A DNA stretch of 29,477 nt from a virus. Positions 6,447 through 14,725 of the stretch are shown here, piece after piece (the stretch's first letter is position 1; the number at the start of each line of letters is the position of its first letter). Below the pieces are notes generated by a model. The model was not told the DNA's origin and searched no databases. It saw only the letters and a list, made by a program, of their open reading frames with translations. Where the stretch lies: positions 1 to 29,477 of IMG/VR virus record IMGVR_UViG_3300034520_000106. One strand, 5' to 3'. A program made the translations under genes and the position numbers.

Positions 6447-8804
6447 TCACCACTCCAAGGCCAGCAGACGGCTGGCGTTTTTAATCTGTCTTGCTGTCTC
6501 ACTGGGAGATAAAGGTTCAGGAGATTGTACTGTGATGTTTTGTATTATCTCCCTGCCAACCGTATTAACTGTAGAACCGCTGACAACACCAGGCTCTACA
6601 TTCGGCAATTGTAATTGTGTACTCCGCTTTAGCTCCTCTACCAAATTAGCAATAGCATTTTGGGTTGCCAAAGCCCCGTTCTCGATACCTATTGCCAATC
6701 CCTGGCTTATATTTTCACCTATTTCAGCAAAAACTTTGGAAGGGGACTTTATCCCCAGCATACCTTTTGCGCTTGCAATTATACCGTCAACAAAACTAGA
6801 TACCTTGCTGTATATCCAGGAGGCCATACTCTGGATACCGTTCCAAAGCCCGGTCACAATATCTTTGCCTATCTGGAACATGTCTTCAATGAGCTTACTA
6901 AATATAGTCTTAATTGTATCAACAAGAGTGGTGATAATAGTATAAACACCAGTCACAAAACCTTTAAGTGCTTCTATCATGGCCTCCCAAGCACCTTTCC
7001 AGTCTCCTGTAATAAGTTTCAGAAAGGCCTTGATTATGTTTGTCACAACCATTGTAAAAGTGGTTATTATGCTCTGTAAAATGTCAAAAATCATTTTTGT
7101 TATTGCCTTTATGTCATCGCCAAAAACACTCCAAATGTATTTCAGAGCTTGGACCAGCTCGTTCCAAAGTGTTATCACATTATTGCGGAATTCCTCGTTA
7201 TTTTTCCACAGGTCGGCAATTACAGCGATCAGGCCAACTACAGCAGCAACTCCAATCGCAATGGGGGCGGATAATGCAGATATGCTAATGCCCATACCAG
7301 CTACAGCTGTTGAAGCGGCACCGACGAATGTTATCAGTTGACCTATTATAGTTATTACCGGACCTGCTGCGGCTAAAAAGCCTGCAAGGGCTAATATAAC
7401 CGTTTGTACTGCAGGAGATAGTGCTGCAAATTTTTCGACTAAGCCAATGATGAACTCAACAAGTGACTTCACAAGAGGAATGAGCTTGTTCATCGCGTCA
7501 AAAAACTTACCAGCAATAGGTTCGAGAGCAAGCAATATGTTATTTTTCAACTCCATAAGGCCCTCAGCCCAGTCTTTTGTCTCATCAGCTACGCCCAGGA
7601 TTGTTTCGCTGCTTCCCTGCAACTCTTCCAAAAGAGCCTGGTATTCTAGTTTACCTTCCCGAATTGCTGTTGCAAGGGCAGGCCCCGCTTTTGCCCCAAA
7701 AACATCAAGCGCTGCTTGTGTCGCAGCCATGTCGCTGGGAGCGTCCTTGATTTTCTCAAAAAGAGTCCGGATAGCCTCGTTTGCATCTGTGATTCCCTCT
7801 TTAGCCATATTTGCTATTGCTTTTGTTAGGCCGGAAAGAGTCTGTTCTACATCAACCCCGGCTTTATCAAGCTGGCCCATGAGCGTAGCACTTTCTTTAA
7901 ATCCTAGGCCAAGCTGTTTGAGAGCAGGAGCAAATTTAACGAGGTTTTGCTGAAGCCTAGTAATCCCTATCCCAGTGGATTGCGACACTTTGAAAATGAA
8001 GTCTAAGCCTTCTCCGTAGTCCTTTGCGTCTAGATTAAAAGCTTTGAAAGATTGTGAAGTTTCTTCTATTGTCGTTGCTAAGTCTCCGCCAGTGATCCGT
8101 ACAAGTTCAAGAGTTTGCTTGGAAAGATTCTGCAACTCTTCTCCAGACATTCCTAACCTGGTATTGTAGTCAGCTATAGCGGTGGAAATGTCGCCAAAGT
8201 TAGCAGGCACTTCTTTTGCGACGGCCCGAAAATCATCTTGTAGAGATTCCAGGGCCTTCCCTGTCGCTCCAGTGCCTATCCGTATTTTGTCAAAGGCCTC
8301 ATCAAAAGTGTTCCCGACCGCTACAAGCCCAGCTCCCGCTGCTGCGAGGGGAGCAGTAACGTACTTAGTTAAGCTGCTGCCTACATTCGAAATCTTTTCT
8401 CCAGCGGCTTTTGCCTTTTCACCAAAAGATTCCAGGATCGGACTGGACTTTTTGAGTTGTTCTTCAAACTTTTTTAATTCTTCCTCAGTTTTTATAAGCT
8501 CTCGTTGAAAGGCTCTGTACTGGCCTTCGCTGATTTCACCTTTTGCAAATTGCTCAGCCACCTGAGACTGCGCATCTCTCAGACGGTTCAGTTTCTCTTT
8601 TGTTGTTTCGACGGCGTCGCTAAGGAGTTTTTGCTTCTGGGCTAGTAGCTCAGTATTAGACGGATCCAGCTTCAGTAACCTTTCAACCTGTTTTAATTCA
8701 GACTGAATGTCCTTACTGTGCTTATTGACATCGGCCAGTGCCTTTTGAAGGCCGGTTGTTTCTGCTCCTATAACGACATTGATACCCTTGATTGTTTCAG
8801 CCAC
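6447..8804 (-). CDS. Tail tape measure protein
   Basis: 785 residues, the longest tail gene. The N-terminal 130 residues are strongly coiled-coil (repeated L/E/K heptads), followed by the TP901-type tape measure core (about 150-420), several hydrophobic stretches (about 465-550, e.g. VQTVILALAGFLAAAGPVI) and further helices to about 660. The protein sets tail length; at the usual 0.15 nm per residue it would give roughly 115-120 nm. The start is GTG behind GGGAGGTGAT. It follows the G/GT chaperone genes as in nearly all siphophages. No lytic transglycosylase or peptidase domain is obvious. Confidence 0.95.
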   Translation of the reverse strand: MAETIKGINVVIGAETTGLQKALADVNKHSKDIQSELKQVERLLKLDPSNTELLAQKQKLLSDAVETTKEKLNRLRDAQSQVAEQFAKGEISEGQYRAFQRELIKTEEELKKFEEQLKKSSPILESFGEKAKAAGEKISNVGSSLTKYVTAPLAAAGAGLVAVGNTFDEAFDKIRIGTGATGKALESLQDDFRAVAKEVPANFGDISTAIADYNTRLGMSGEELQNLSKQTLELVRITGGDLATTIEETSQSFKAFNLDAKDYGEGLDFIFKVSQSTGIGITRLQQNLVKFAPALKQLGLGFKESATLMGQLDKAGVDVEQTLSGLTKAIANMAKEGITDANEAIRTLFEKIKDAPSDMAATQAALDVFGAKAGPALATAIREGKLEYQALLEELQGSSETILGVADETKDWAEGLMELKNNILLALEPIAGKFFDAMNKLIPLVKSLVEFIIGLVEKFAALSPAVQTVILALAGFLAAAGPVITIIGQLITFVGAASTAVAGMGISISALSAPIAIGVAAVVGLIAVIADLWKNNEEFRNNVITLWNELVQALKYIWSVFGDDIKAITKMIFDILQSIITTFTMVVTNIIKAFLKLITGDWKGAWEAMIEALKGFVTGVYTIITTLVDTIKTIFSKLIEDMFQIGKDIVTGLWNGIQSMASWIYSKVSSFVDGIIASAKGMLGIKSPSKVFAEIGENISQGLAIGIENGALATQNAIANLVEELKRSTQLQLPNVEPGVVSGSTVNTVGREIIQNITVQSPEPLSPSETARQIKNASRLLALEW

Positions 8805-8816
8805 TATATCACCTCC

Positions 8817-9038
8817 CTACGTAAAAAATTTGTCTATATCTTCTTGTGTCGCCATTCTTGTCCTGTCATCTTTTTCTCCTGTGTAGGCTCGGGCGTATGC
8901 TAAAAGGTCTTTCACCCTTAGTTCATTTATTTCTGCGAATGTCAGTCCTGTTCTTTTGCCGATTGCAAGTATTTCAATATCTATTCGTTCTGGTTCTCTA
9001 CTTGTTCTGTTTGTTTTGCTTACCTCTACAAAGAAACC
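8817..9038 (-). CDS. Tail assembly chaperone, T part (frameshift extension)
   Basis: A reading frame offset +1 (equivalently -2) from the preceding chaperone gene. It encodes EVSKTNRTSREPERIDIEIL followed by LTFAEINELRVKDLLAYARA and ends RMATQEDIDKFF, a pattern typical of the T segment of G-GT pairs. No start codon with a ribosome binding site lies before the conserved part. It is therefore most likely made as a fusion with the upstream product by ribosomal frameshifting in the overlap (8998-9039). The listed left boundary of the frame is the point where it begins to look protein-like. G-GT pairs act as chaperones for the tape measure protein, which follows directly. Confidence 0.75.
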   Translation of the reverse strand, partial: GFFVEVSKTNRTSREPERIDIEILAIGKRTGLTFAEINELRVKDLLAYARAYTGEKDDRTRMATQEDIDKFFT

Positions 9039-9339
9039 CGTCAGCGGCTTCCTCCAGAGCCGCTTTAAGAAAAGATGGATCTGAAAAGTCAATAGTATCA
9101 AGCGAGCCTACCCACTCCTCAAAGGAAGGAAAGTTGGACCCGAAAGCATCAGCTTTAGCCATAGCCCAAATTAGTTGAAGTAAAGCAACCGTATCGAGTT
9201 TTGAAAGGTCCTTTTCTATGTCTACAAGTTTGATCAGGTCTCCTAATAAGTCCGTTTTAAAAGCCTGCTTGTAATATAAAAGGGCCAGAGGTGTTGCTCT
9301 GACCCTAATCTTTTTATCACTTATATTAAGCTCTCTCAT
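8998..9339 (-). CDS. Tail assembly chaperone, G part
   Basis: 113 residues from the ATG at 9339, which has AGAGGTG six bases upstream; an in-frame GTG at 9348 overlaps that site and is less likely. The product (IRVRATPLALLYYKQAFKTD, then LLQLIWAMAKADAF) has the look of siphophage tail chaperone G. It sits between the major tail protein and the tape measure. The C-terminal codons overlap the T frame. The in-frame tail after the overlap (GKQNKQNK) looks like non-conserved padding before the stop. Confidence 0.8.
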   Translation of the reverse strand: MRELNISDKKIRVRATPLALLYYKQAFKTDLLGDLIKLVDIEKDLSKLDTVALLQLIWAMAKADAFGSNFPSFEEWVGSLDTIDFSDPSFLKAALEEAADGFLCRGKQNKQNK

Positions 9340-9354
9340 GTGATACACCTCTTT

Positions 9355-9930
9355 TTACATTCCGCTAGCCGGCAGCGTTACAGAGTTGAAAAAGTTATTA
9401 TAAGCAGTTGCATTGGTATCCGAAAGTTCCATGACTCCTTTAACAACTCTTTTCCCGCCTATTTCAACAGGAAAGATAGTTAATGTCAATACATCTGTTG
9501 AAGGCTCTATATTCTCGCCCTTTGTGCTATGTTCTTTGGCTGGGCGAGCAGCTTGGCAATCATAGTACACAAATCTGCGGTTCTTGCTGTCACCCAGAAC
9601 CTGCCCCATCAATGCAAATCGCTTTGGAGTAGCGTCAGCCACCTCAATCAGCATCCCGTTTGAATCTATTTCCCAGCCCAGCATTTCAGCCAGAACAGCG
9701 TCCGGCACTAGGGCCATCTCAAGCTCAGCGGTATATCCGTTATTTGCTGTTACTACAAAGTACGGGGAGTTATCTGCATAAAATGTATTTTCCTGTCCCT
9801 GGGCTGTTGGTGTAAAACGAACAGCTCCGGGAATGGCAACTGGCGTTTCCCAGGCTGGCTGAGTCGGGGCAGCGGTATCTCGAAAAGCGATATGAACCTG
9901 TTCAAGTCCGTATGTTACCTTATTAGGCAT
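9355..9930 (-). CDS. Major tail protein (phi13 type)
   Basis: 191 residues of the phi13-like major tail protein family: NKVTYGLEQVHIAF at the start, NTFYADNSPYF, a central GYTAELEMALVPD and a C-terminal EIGGKRVVKGVMELS. It polymerises into the tail tube. The start is behind GGAGGTTG. It lies directly before the chaperone pair and after the tail terminator-like gene, the standard siphophage order. No C-terminal Ig-like extension is present. Confidence 0.9.
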   Translation of the reverse strand: MPNKVTYGLEQVHIAFRDTAAPTQPAWETPVAIPGAVRFTPTAQGQENTFYADNSPYFVVTANNGYTAELEMALVPDAVLAEMLGWEIDSNGMLIEVADATPKRFALMGQVLGDSKNRRFVYYDCQAARPAKEHSTKGENIEPSTDVLTLTIFPVEIGGKRVVKGVMELSDTNATAYNNFFNSVTLPASGM

Positions 9931-9934
9931 ATGT

Positions 9935-10255
9935 TCAACCTCCTATCAATTGGACTTCATAAATCACCTGGCGGAGTTTTTCACTATCCAGCCAGGTTTC
10001 AATTTTTGAGTATGGCAGGCGCAATTCCTTTAGTTTATCCTGGACCAATTTCTCTGTAGCAGGGTCCTTTTTAGCAGTGTAAAGTTCTATTTGAAAGTAA
10101 CTAGCTTCAATATAGTTCTGGTTGTCTGCTATCAAGTCACCAGAATAAGCAAATTGATAAGTTATAAAAGGGGGATTTGTTGGCTGGGTAAACTCTCCGT
10201 ACGCCACTGGCAGACCAAGCGATTTCAAGGCCGCATAAAGTTCCGCTTGTGTCAA
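9935..10255 (-). CDS. Tail terminator / tail completion-like protein
   Basis: 106 residues with a TTG start behind AAGGGGGAT. MTQAELYAALKSLGLPVAYG and PPFITYQFAYSGDLIADNQN, followed by alternating strands and a final helix (EKLVQDKLKEL), fit the small tail-terminator or completion proteins that lie between the gp10-like and major tail genes. Such proteins cap the tail tube and join it to the head. The assignment rests mainly on position, size and pattern. Confidence 0.7.
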   Translation of the reverse strand: MTQAELYAALKSLGLPVAYGEFTQPTNPPFITYQFAYSGDLIADNQNYIEASYFQIELYTAKKDPATEKLVQDKLKELRLPYSKIETWLDSEKLRQVIYEVQLIGG

Positions 10256-10257
10256 CT

Positions 10258-10644
10258 TTATCCCCCTTTCTTGATAATCCGCTTAATCTCTTCTGGTAAG
10301 TCGGCCGCATATTTTTCATATGCTGGCCGCAAGTGCGGATAAGCAGGTACTCTGCCGCCGCCCCGTTTGGCATGGCCGAATTCAAGCAGATGAACCCGGC
10401 GGTAGTGTTTTTTGTTCCAGATGACACGCCGGGTCCGTCCATATTCATCTTGTTTGGTCTTGACGAAGCCTTTGGTGTACTCGCCTGAACGGTCGGTATA
10501 CGGGTGGTTGCTTTTGACCTCTTCGAGCACGAGGTCGGCCACTTCATCGACCTTACGCTCGATGGCCGCACTCACGTCCTCGGTATATTCCCGGACCGCC
10601 TCGGTAATAGCGTCAGCTAACTGATCAATGGACACATTAGACAT
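10258..10644 (-). CDS. HK97 gp10-like head-tail protein
   Basis: 128 residues from the ATG at 10644, which has GAGGGTGG six bases upstream and overlaps the end of the preceding gene; an earlier in-frame start lacks a site. HK97-gp10 family features are a helical N-terminus (IDQLADAITEAVREYTEDVS), then a beta-rich central part with PYTDRSGEYTKGF and YRRVHLLEFGHAKRGGGRV, and a C-terminal AYEKYAADLPEEIKRII. The family works at the head-tail junction or in tail completion. Confidence 0.85.
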   Translation of the reverse strand: MSNVSIDQLADAITEAVREYTEDVSAAIERKVDEVADLVLEEVKSNHPYTDRSGEYTKGFVKTKQDEYGRTRRVIWNKKHYRRVHLLEFGHAKRGGGRVPAYPHLRPAYEKYAADLPEEIKRIIKKGG

Positions 10645-10942
10645 CGGCGGCCACCCTCTCGCAGGTAAGCTCCACTTCCTCAAAGTCGATCGCATATGTT
10701 CGGATTACTCGGTACCGAACGCCTTCAAACTTGACTAATTGCTCTCCGTTATACTCGTAACCATGGATGACGAATACCATCTCCGGGCGTAACCCCGTAA
10801 CGGCGGCATTGTAAAACTCCGTCCGACCAACTGATTTAAGACCGCAAAGGATAACCGTTTCTGTCTCAACCGGGATCGGATTTCCTATTTCATCCTCCGT
10901 ATATGACTGCCCAATGAGCGTTAGTTCATGGTCATATGTCAT
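10637..10942 (-). CDS. Head closure / head-tail joining protein
   Basis: 101 residues from the ATG at 10942, which overlaps the stop of the upstream connector gene (ATGA). A compact beta-barrel pattern (ELTLIGQSYTEDEIGNPIPV, VFVIHGYEYNGEQLVKFEGV, YRVIRTYAIDFEEVELTCER) fits the phage head-tail joining family (SPP1 gp16/HK97-like stoppers). These seal the connector after packaging and offer the docking face for the tail. Confidence 0.85.
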   Translation of the reverse strand: MTYDHELTLIGQSYTEDEIGNPIPVETETVILCGLKSVGRTEFYNAAVTGLRPEMVFVIHGYEYNGEQLVKFEGVRYRVIRTYAIDFEEVELTCERVAADV

Positions 10943-11370
10943 GTTGTAACCACCCACTGCCCATTAACCAGGTCGACCTCTGTCCACGCCCCGTCAATAT
11001 ACATCTGCTTGCTGCCGTCGGTGGTCAGAATATAGACGGTGTAGGTTGCAGGAATATCGGGCAACATTGTAACAATCTCAACGCTATCTACCCTAAGGTT
11101 AGTAGCGCCAACATGGATCATCAGGTTATGCATCCGGAATTGAAGATGCCTCGGCATCCCTGTATCACTGTCTCGGCTTTGGTACCGCCATGTCGCATAA
11201 TCCACAACAAACATAAGATGATAGAGGTTAGCCCCATCCAGGACTAACCCCTTTTCATCCTCCAGTTCCTTAATCGCGCCTTCAACGATGGCGGTCAGAT
11301 AGGCATTACGGACATTGGTCTTGATCCCCAATCGTTCTTTAACCAAGGAGACTACGGTTGTTGTGTCCAC
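10939..11370 (-). CDS. Head-tail connector (adaptor) protein
   Basis: 143 residues with a GTG start behind AGGGGTGAT. The helical N-terminal 85 residues (VVSLVKERLGIKTNVRNAYL, then VVDYATWRYQSRD) match gp6-like head-tail adaptors that bind under the portal. The C-terminal 55 residues are a beta-rich extension (TYTVYILTTDGSKQMYIDGA), longer than a minimal adaptor. It follows the capsid genes and precedes the closure protein. Confidence 0.8.
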   Translation of the reverse strand: MDTTTVVSLVKERLGIKTNVRNAYLTAIVEGAIKELEDEKGLVLDGANLYHLMFVVDYATWRYQSRDSDTGMPRHLQFRMHNLMIHVGATNLRVDSVEIVTMLPDIPATYTVYILTTDGSKQMYIDGAWTEVDLVNGQWVVTT

Positions 11371-11380
11371 GTGATCACCC

Positions 11381-11560
11381 CTATTCGGCGTCAGCGCCTT
11401 TGTTCTTTACCTTGCGAGCTTTGCTTTTGGGTTCGTCTATCGATTCTTCAACATATCCTTTTGCCTGCATTTCCTCCAAGTTGTCACCATCGTATTCATC
11501 GCCAACGTGGTATATTTTGCCGGTGTATCGGCATTTGAATCCGCTTATAACTTTAGGCAT
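11381..11560 (-). CDS. Small protein after the capsid gene, unknown
   Basis: A 59-residue frame with ATG behind AGGTG at seven bases. The first half is a compact beta pattern (KVISGFKCRYTGKIYHVGDE) and the second is charged (PKSKARKVKNKGADAE). Small proteins of this size between major capsid and adaptor genes are common in Bacillota siphophages; some are head decoration or head-completion proteins. No family is recognised with certainty. Confidence 0.75.
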   Translation of the reverse strand: MPKVISGFKCRYTGKIYHVGDEYDGDNLEEMQAKGYVEESIDEPKSKARKVKNKGADAE

Positions 11561-11576
11561 AATCTAGCACCTACCC

Positions 11577-12965
11577 CTACGCATTTGCCGTATCAGCAGC
11601 AAAAGTTACGGTAGTGGTCGGCGCGGTATTGGCTATGTTCACGATGACAAAGTCCTCGCCGAACACGGGCATACCATCGTAGCGAGCAGTGCCCTTGAAC
11701 ACGGTCTGGTCCTCGATGAACCGAACATGCTCAGAAGCGGCCAGTTGCGCACCGGCTCGTTCGGCCAAGAGATACACGGAACCGTACCCACCAATGATGT
11801 CGTTGTCCGGGACGAACGGCAGTTCCACTATGTCGCCGCCCTCAACCGGCATGGTCCCATTCAATCCTGCCACAACAGCTCCGGCAGCGTTGAAGGTGAT
11901 AGCCTTGGAGAGCAGTTTCATTCTGGTCTGCCGGTTCATGGCCCAGAAGGTTCCACCCATGGCGTAATTTGGTTTCGCTACTCCGAGATATAGCACGAGT
12001 TCTGCAAAGAATTCTTCCGGCGTCATACCTGTCGGGTCAAATTTCAGCAAGTTGGTCGTACTGAGGTTAACCCATGCAGGCGCGTTTGCTCCCCAATCGG
12101 ATGGCTGCGCGATCTGAGCAAGCCTCGTCGCGATGCCAAGAGGCATCTTGGTACCTGTACCATACAGGATAGCCTTATCAACTCCCAGGCCGATTGCCTG
12201 GCCGAGTGCATCCAAGATTTCATTAGCCAGATTCAAGTCACTGTCCTCAAGAGTCGGGTTGGGAATCGGGATGAACCCGCCAACTTTATACCCGTCAACC
12301 TCAACTTGATTAAATGCCAACGCCAGTTCGTTGAGCTTGCCGACCGCTTCGGTCCAGATGCCTTCGGGAACAGCGCCCATTATGTTCTGCCGGGCCTTAC
12401 CGCCTACGGTTTTAACCCGCACTTTGGTAATCAGCTTGCTGTAACGATACAGGTTATCCCGCAGGAGATCCAGCATTACATCGGGAATAGTCAGTTCCGC
12501 GCCGGTGATGGCTCTCTTTTCGGTAGCCAAGCCCCGCACACGGGTCAGAAAGTCTTTTACTTCCTCACGAGTGATGAGGCTTTCGATTTCGCCCCTGTTC
12601 ATGCCTTGGAAAAATCCTCTTTTCATTCGTATTTCTCCTCCTTGTTCTTTGCTTCTTTCGAGCTTTCCTCCCGAAGAATTAAGATTGTTTTTGGGTTCCT
12701 TGCTTTTCAGTTGTTCGAGTTCTCCTTCAAGCTCTGCGATCTCGCCTTCGAGCTTGGACTTTTTCTCTGCCAACTCGGCTTTTTCGGAATCGAGCTTCCC
12801 GATTTCTTCCTCGACGGCGGCAATTTCCTCTTCGGTTTGCGCCTCGTCGATAGCCGCTTCCAACTCTTCTGAACGAGTTTTAAATGCCTTCTCTCGTTCT
12901 TGCAGTTCTGCCAGCATTGCCTTGCGTTGCTCGATTTTCTTGCTCAACATCAACTGTTTAAGCAT
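11577..12965 (-). CDS. HK97-type major capsid protein with scaffolding (delta) domain
   Basis: 462 residues. Residues 1-100 are almost pure coiled coil (e.g. EEIAAVEEEIGKLDSEKAEL), the delta domain that acts as built-in scaffold in HK97-like heads. From about 114 the shell-forming domain begins (MKRGFFQGMNRGEIES), with typical elements such as GAELTIPDVMLDLLRD and LAERAGAQLAASEHVRFIED, then KGTARYDGMPVFGEDFV near the end. The start at 12965 has GAGG at a good distance and overlaps the protease gene by 16 bp. A second in-frame ATG (12626) has a stronger ribosome binding site. The adjacent protease should remove the delta domain. Confidence 0.95.
   Translation of the reverse strand: MLKQLMLSKKIEQRKAMLAELQEREKAFKTRSEELEAAIDEAQTEEEIAAVEEEIGKLDSEKAELAEKKSKLEGEIAELEGELEQLKSKEPKNNLNSSGGKLERSKEQGGEIRMKRGFFQGMNRGEIESLITREEVKDFLTRVRGLATEKRAITGAELTIPDVMLDLLRDNLYRYSKLITKVRVKTVGGKARQNIMGAVPEGIWTEAVGKLNELALAFNQVEVDGYKVGGFIPIPNPTLEDSDLNLANEILDALGQAIGLGVDKAILYGTGTKMPLGIATRLAQIAQPSDWGANAPAWVNLSTTNLLKFDPTGMTPEEFFAELVLYLGVAKPNYAMGGTFWAMNRQTRMKLLSKAITFNAAGAVVAGLNGTMPVEGGDIVELPFVPDNDIIGGYGSVYLLAERAGAQLAASEHVRFIEDQTVFKGTARYDGMPVFGEDFVIVNIANTAPTTTVTFAADTANA
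12624..12643 (-). promoter_or_regulatory. Strong internal ribosome binding site and start in the capsid gene
   Basis: AAGGAGGAG (12643-12635) is followed after 8 bases by an in-frame ATG (12626-12624, residue 114). This signal is better than that of the annotated start and lies exactly between coiled-coil scaffold and shell domain. It would yield a 349-residue capsid protein without the scaffold. Whether it is used is inference. Confidence 0.6.
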
Positions 12966-13537
12966 TTTTTCAACCTCGCTTTCAAGTTTAATTTACGTTG
13001 CTGCAGCTGTCGTTCCCGGTGCTGCTGGACTTCGGCTTTGCGGGCCTGGACGCCAGTTTCTTCGTAGGCCGGGAACGTGCAGACAGAAACCTCATGAAGG
13101 TCAATCTCGGTGATTGTCCATTTGACGGTGCCATCGTCACGCCATTCCGTGTTTTCGGAAACAATGTTGAAGCCGAAAGAGCACTGGTCGACGTCGCCGC
13201 GTTTAACGCGCTCATAGAGGTTCACCGCGTCGGTGTCGTTATGGTTGATCTTAATTCGGCCCCAAAGCCCGTGGCTGTCTGTTTTCAGTTCAAGCGTGCC
13301 GGATTTGTTTCGCCCCAGGACAAGCGTCGTATCATGGTTGATCAGTGCCCGGATATCGTTGCCGAGCGTCTTGTCAAAGGCCCCCGGTGCTATTTCCTCG
13401 AGTGCCCCAGGCCAGAGCTCAGTTTGCCGGTTAAACACCGCGAAGTAACCCTCAATGTACATATCCTGGCTTTCAGGCTCGGCTCTGGTCTGAAGCTTTG
13501 TTTGTAGGCTTCTGGTTTGTCGCGTCTCCCTACTCAA
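12950..13537 (-). CDS. HK97-type prohead protease
   Basis: 195 residues of the U35/S78 prohead protease family. The start is TTG, with GGAGGTG seven bases upstream and a TTGA overlap with the portal stop. Characteristic sequences are [28 protein letters not shown] (H68 likely catalytic), the basic [12 protein letters not shown] (S120 likely nucleophile) and the strand following it. The C-terminus is basic and Gln/Arg-rich. It matures the prohead by removing the delta domain of the capsid protein encoded next. Confidence 0.9.
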   Translation of the reverse strand: MSRETRQTRSLQTKLQTRAEPESQDMYIEGYFAVFNRQTELWPGALEEIAPGAFDKTLGNDIRALINHDTTLVLGRNKSGTLELKTDSHGLWGRIKINHNDTDAVNLYERVKRGDVDQCSFGFNIVSENTEWRDDGTVKWTITEIDLHEVSVCTFPAYEETGVQARKAEVQQHRERQLQQRKLNLKARLKKCLNS

Positions 13538-14721
13538 TCTCCATCACCTCCCTGTAAAAGTTTCTTCTGGTCGCCAATCATGCCGAGAGGAATGTAATTT
13601 TCCAGGATGACCAATTCTGACAGCCCTTCTTTAGGCGATAAACCAAGCCAATCCCGTACCTCATTTCCAGTCATAATGCCGCGCACATACATATTACTTC
13701 CGACTTCCGCAAGCTCTTTCAGGTCGTAAGCATACAGGCTGCGCGGATTAAATTTGAAGTACAGGTCTGGACTGTAAAGCAGCTTCCTGGTTAACTCCTG
13801 CTCTATTCCTTTAGCAATAGGCAGGATAGTAGAGTTAATAAAACTGTTATACTCATCCTTCTTGTAATCACCTACGCCCAAGAAAAAAGCAGGCACCCCA
13901 AAGATACCCGCCACTGTTCGTTTATCGATTTGTACTGCGTCATTGATTGCCAGATCATTCAGGCTCAGCGGTTTCACCTGCTCTACTTTCACCAGCTCAG
14001 CTGGGATCACCCATGGCTTGCCGCCACCTGTTTCAGAAATATATTTCCTCAGTATCGCATCCCGGCCCTCCTCGCTGGCCAGTTCCTCCGTCATGGCATC
14101 GACGGCCACAATGATTGACGGCTTCCATTTGTCGCTCATAAAACTGTTCTTAGTCTTTGTTGCCTGCTTGAGATTATCAATGATATCTTTTAGTACCACC
14201 CGATATCCTGTCCCGAGATATGGTCTCTCAGGGTCTGGATTAACAATAAAATGGAGCACTTCATCCGGATTATATGTTTTGCCCTGGTAGATAACCTGAT
14301 AACCATCAGGAGTATCAAAAAAAGTTATCCCTGAAGGCTTAAGCGGAATGAGTTCATCTATTAACCCGTCTTTTATTCTGGGGTAGACTACACTGTTTCC
14401 CTTGCCATCTAGCAGCATTGTGAAAACAATCCAATATACCCAAGCCTTACGCGTCATAAGGCTATATGGATTAATGTCCAGCTTCCGCGCCAGCTCATTT
14501 TTTACCCGAATATCGCCATCCTCGGTGTTCTGCATTAAATGGATAGTCATTGAGCTTATTAAATCGGCAATCTTATGGACCGCCATACGCACTTCCGGAT
14601 TATCACTCAATCTAGTATACCCTGGAATACAAAGCGTATCGTAGGCATCTGTAGTTAGAAACCACCCCAAAGGCTCCGCTCTTGTTTTTCTTTTTCGCCA
14701 AAATCTATCTAGGATCCCCAC
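13534..14721 (-). CDS. Portal protein (HK97 family)
   Basis: 395 residues with a GTG start behind GGGAGG. It has HK97-portal features: [20 protein letters not shown] and [15 protein letters not shown] near the N-terminus, then [20 protein letters not shown] and [20 protein letters not shown], ending in the helical [12 protein letters not shown] typical of the C-terminal domain. It forms the dodecameric ring at the packaging vertex. It is placed between terL and the protease, as usual. Confidence 0.95.
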   Translation of the reverse strand: MGILDRFWRKRKTRAEPLGWFLTTDAYDTLCIPGYTRLSDNPEVRMAVHKIADLISSMTIHLMQNTEDGDIRVKNELARKLDINPYSLMTRKAWVYWIVFTMLLDGKGNSVVYPRIKDGLIDELIPLKPSGITFFDTPDGYQVIYQGKTYNPDEVLHFIVNPDPERPYLGTGYRVVLKDIIDNLKQATKTKNSFMSDKWKPSIIVAVDAMTEELASEEGRDAILRKYISETGGGKPWVIPAELVKVEQVKPLSLNDLAINDAVQIDKRTVAGIFGVPAFFLGVGDYKKDEYNSFINSTILPIAKGIEQELTRKLLYSPDLYFKFNPRSLYAYDLKELAEVGSNMYVRGIMTGNEVRDWLGLSPKEGLSELVILENYIPLGMIGDQKKLLQGGDGD

Positions 14722-14725
14722 TTCT

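Noticed and set aside
6442-6453. GTG at 6453 as the start of the Dit gene
   Set aside because: The ribosome binding site GGAG overlaps it; the ATG at 6444 has correct spacing.
10137-10571. 144-codon minus-strand frame
   Set aside because: It lies inside the gp10-like and tail terminator genes in another frame and has low-complexity, shadow-type composition.
12306-13113. Long plus-strand frames opposite capsid and protease genes
   Set aside because: They are mirror frames of strongly coding minus-strand genes, rich in Phe/Leu/Ser, without ribosome binding sites.
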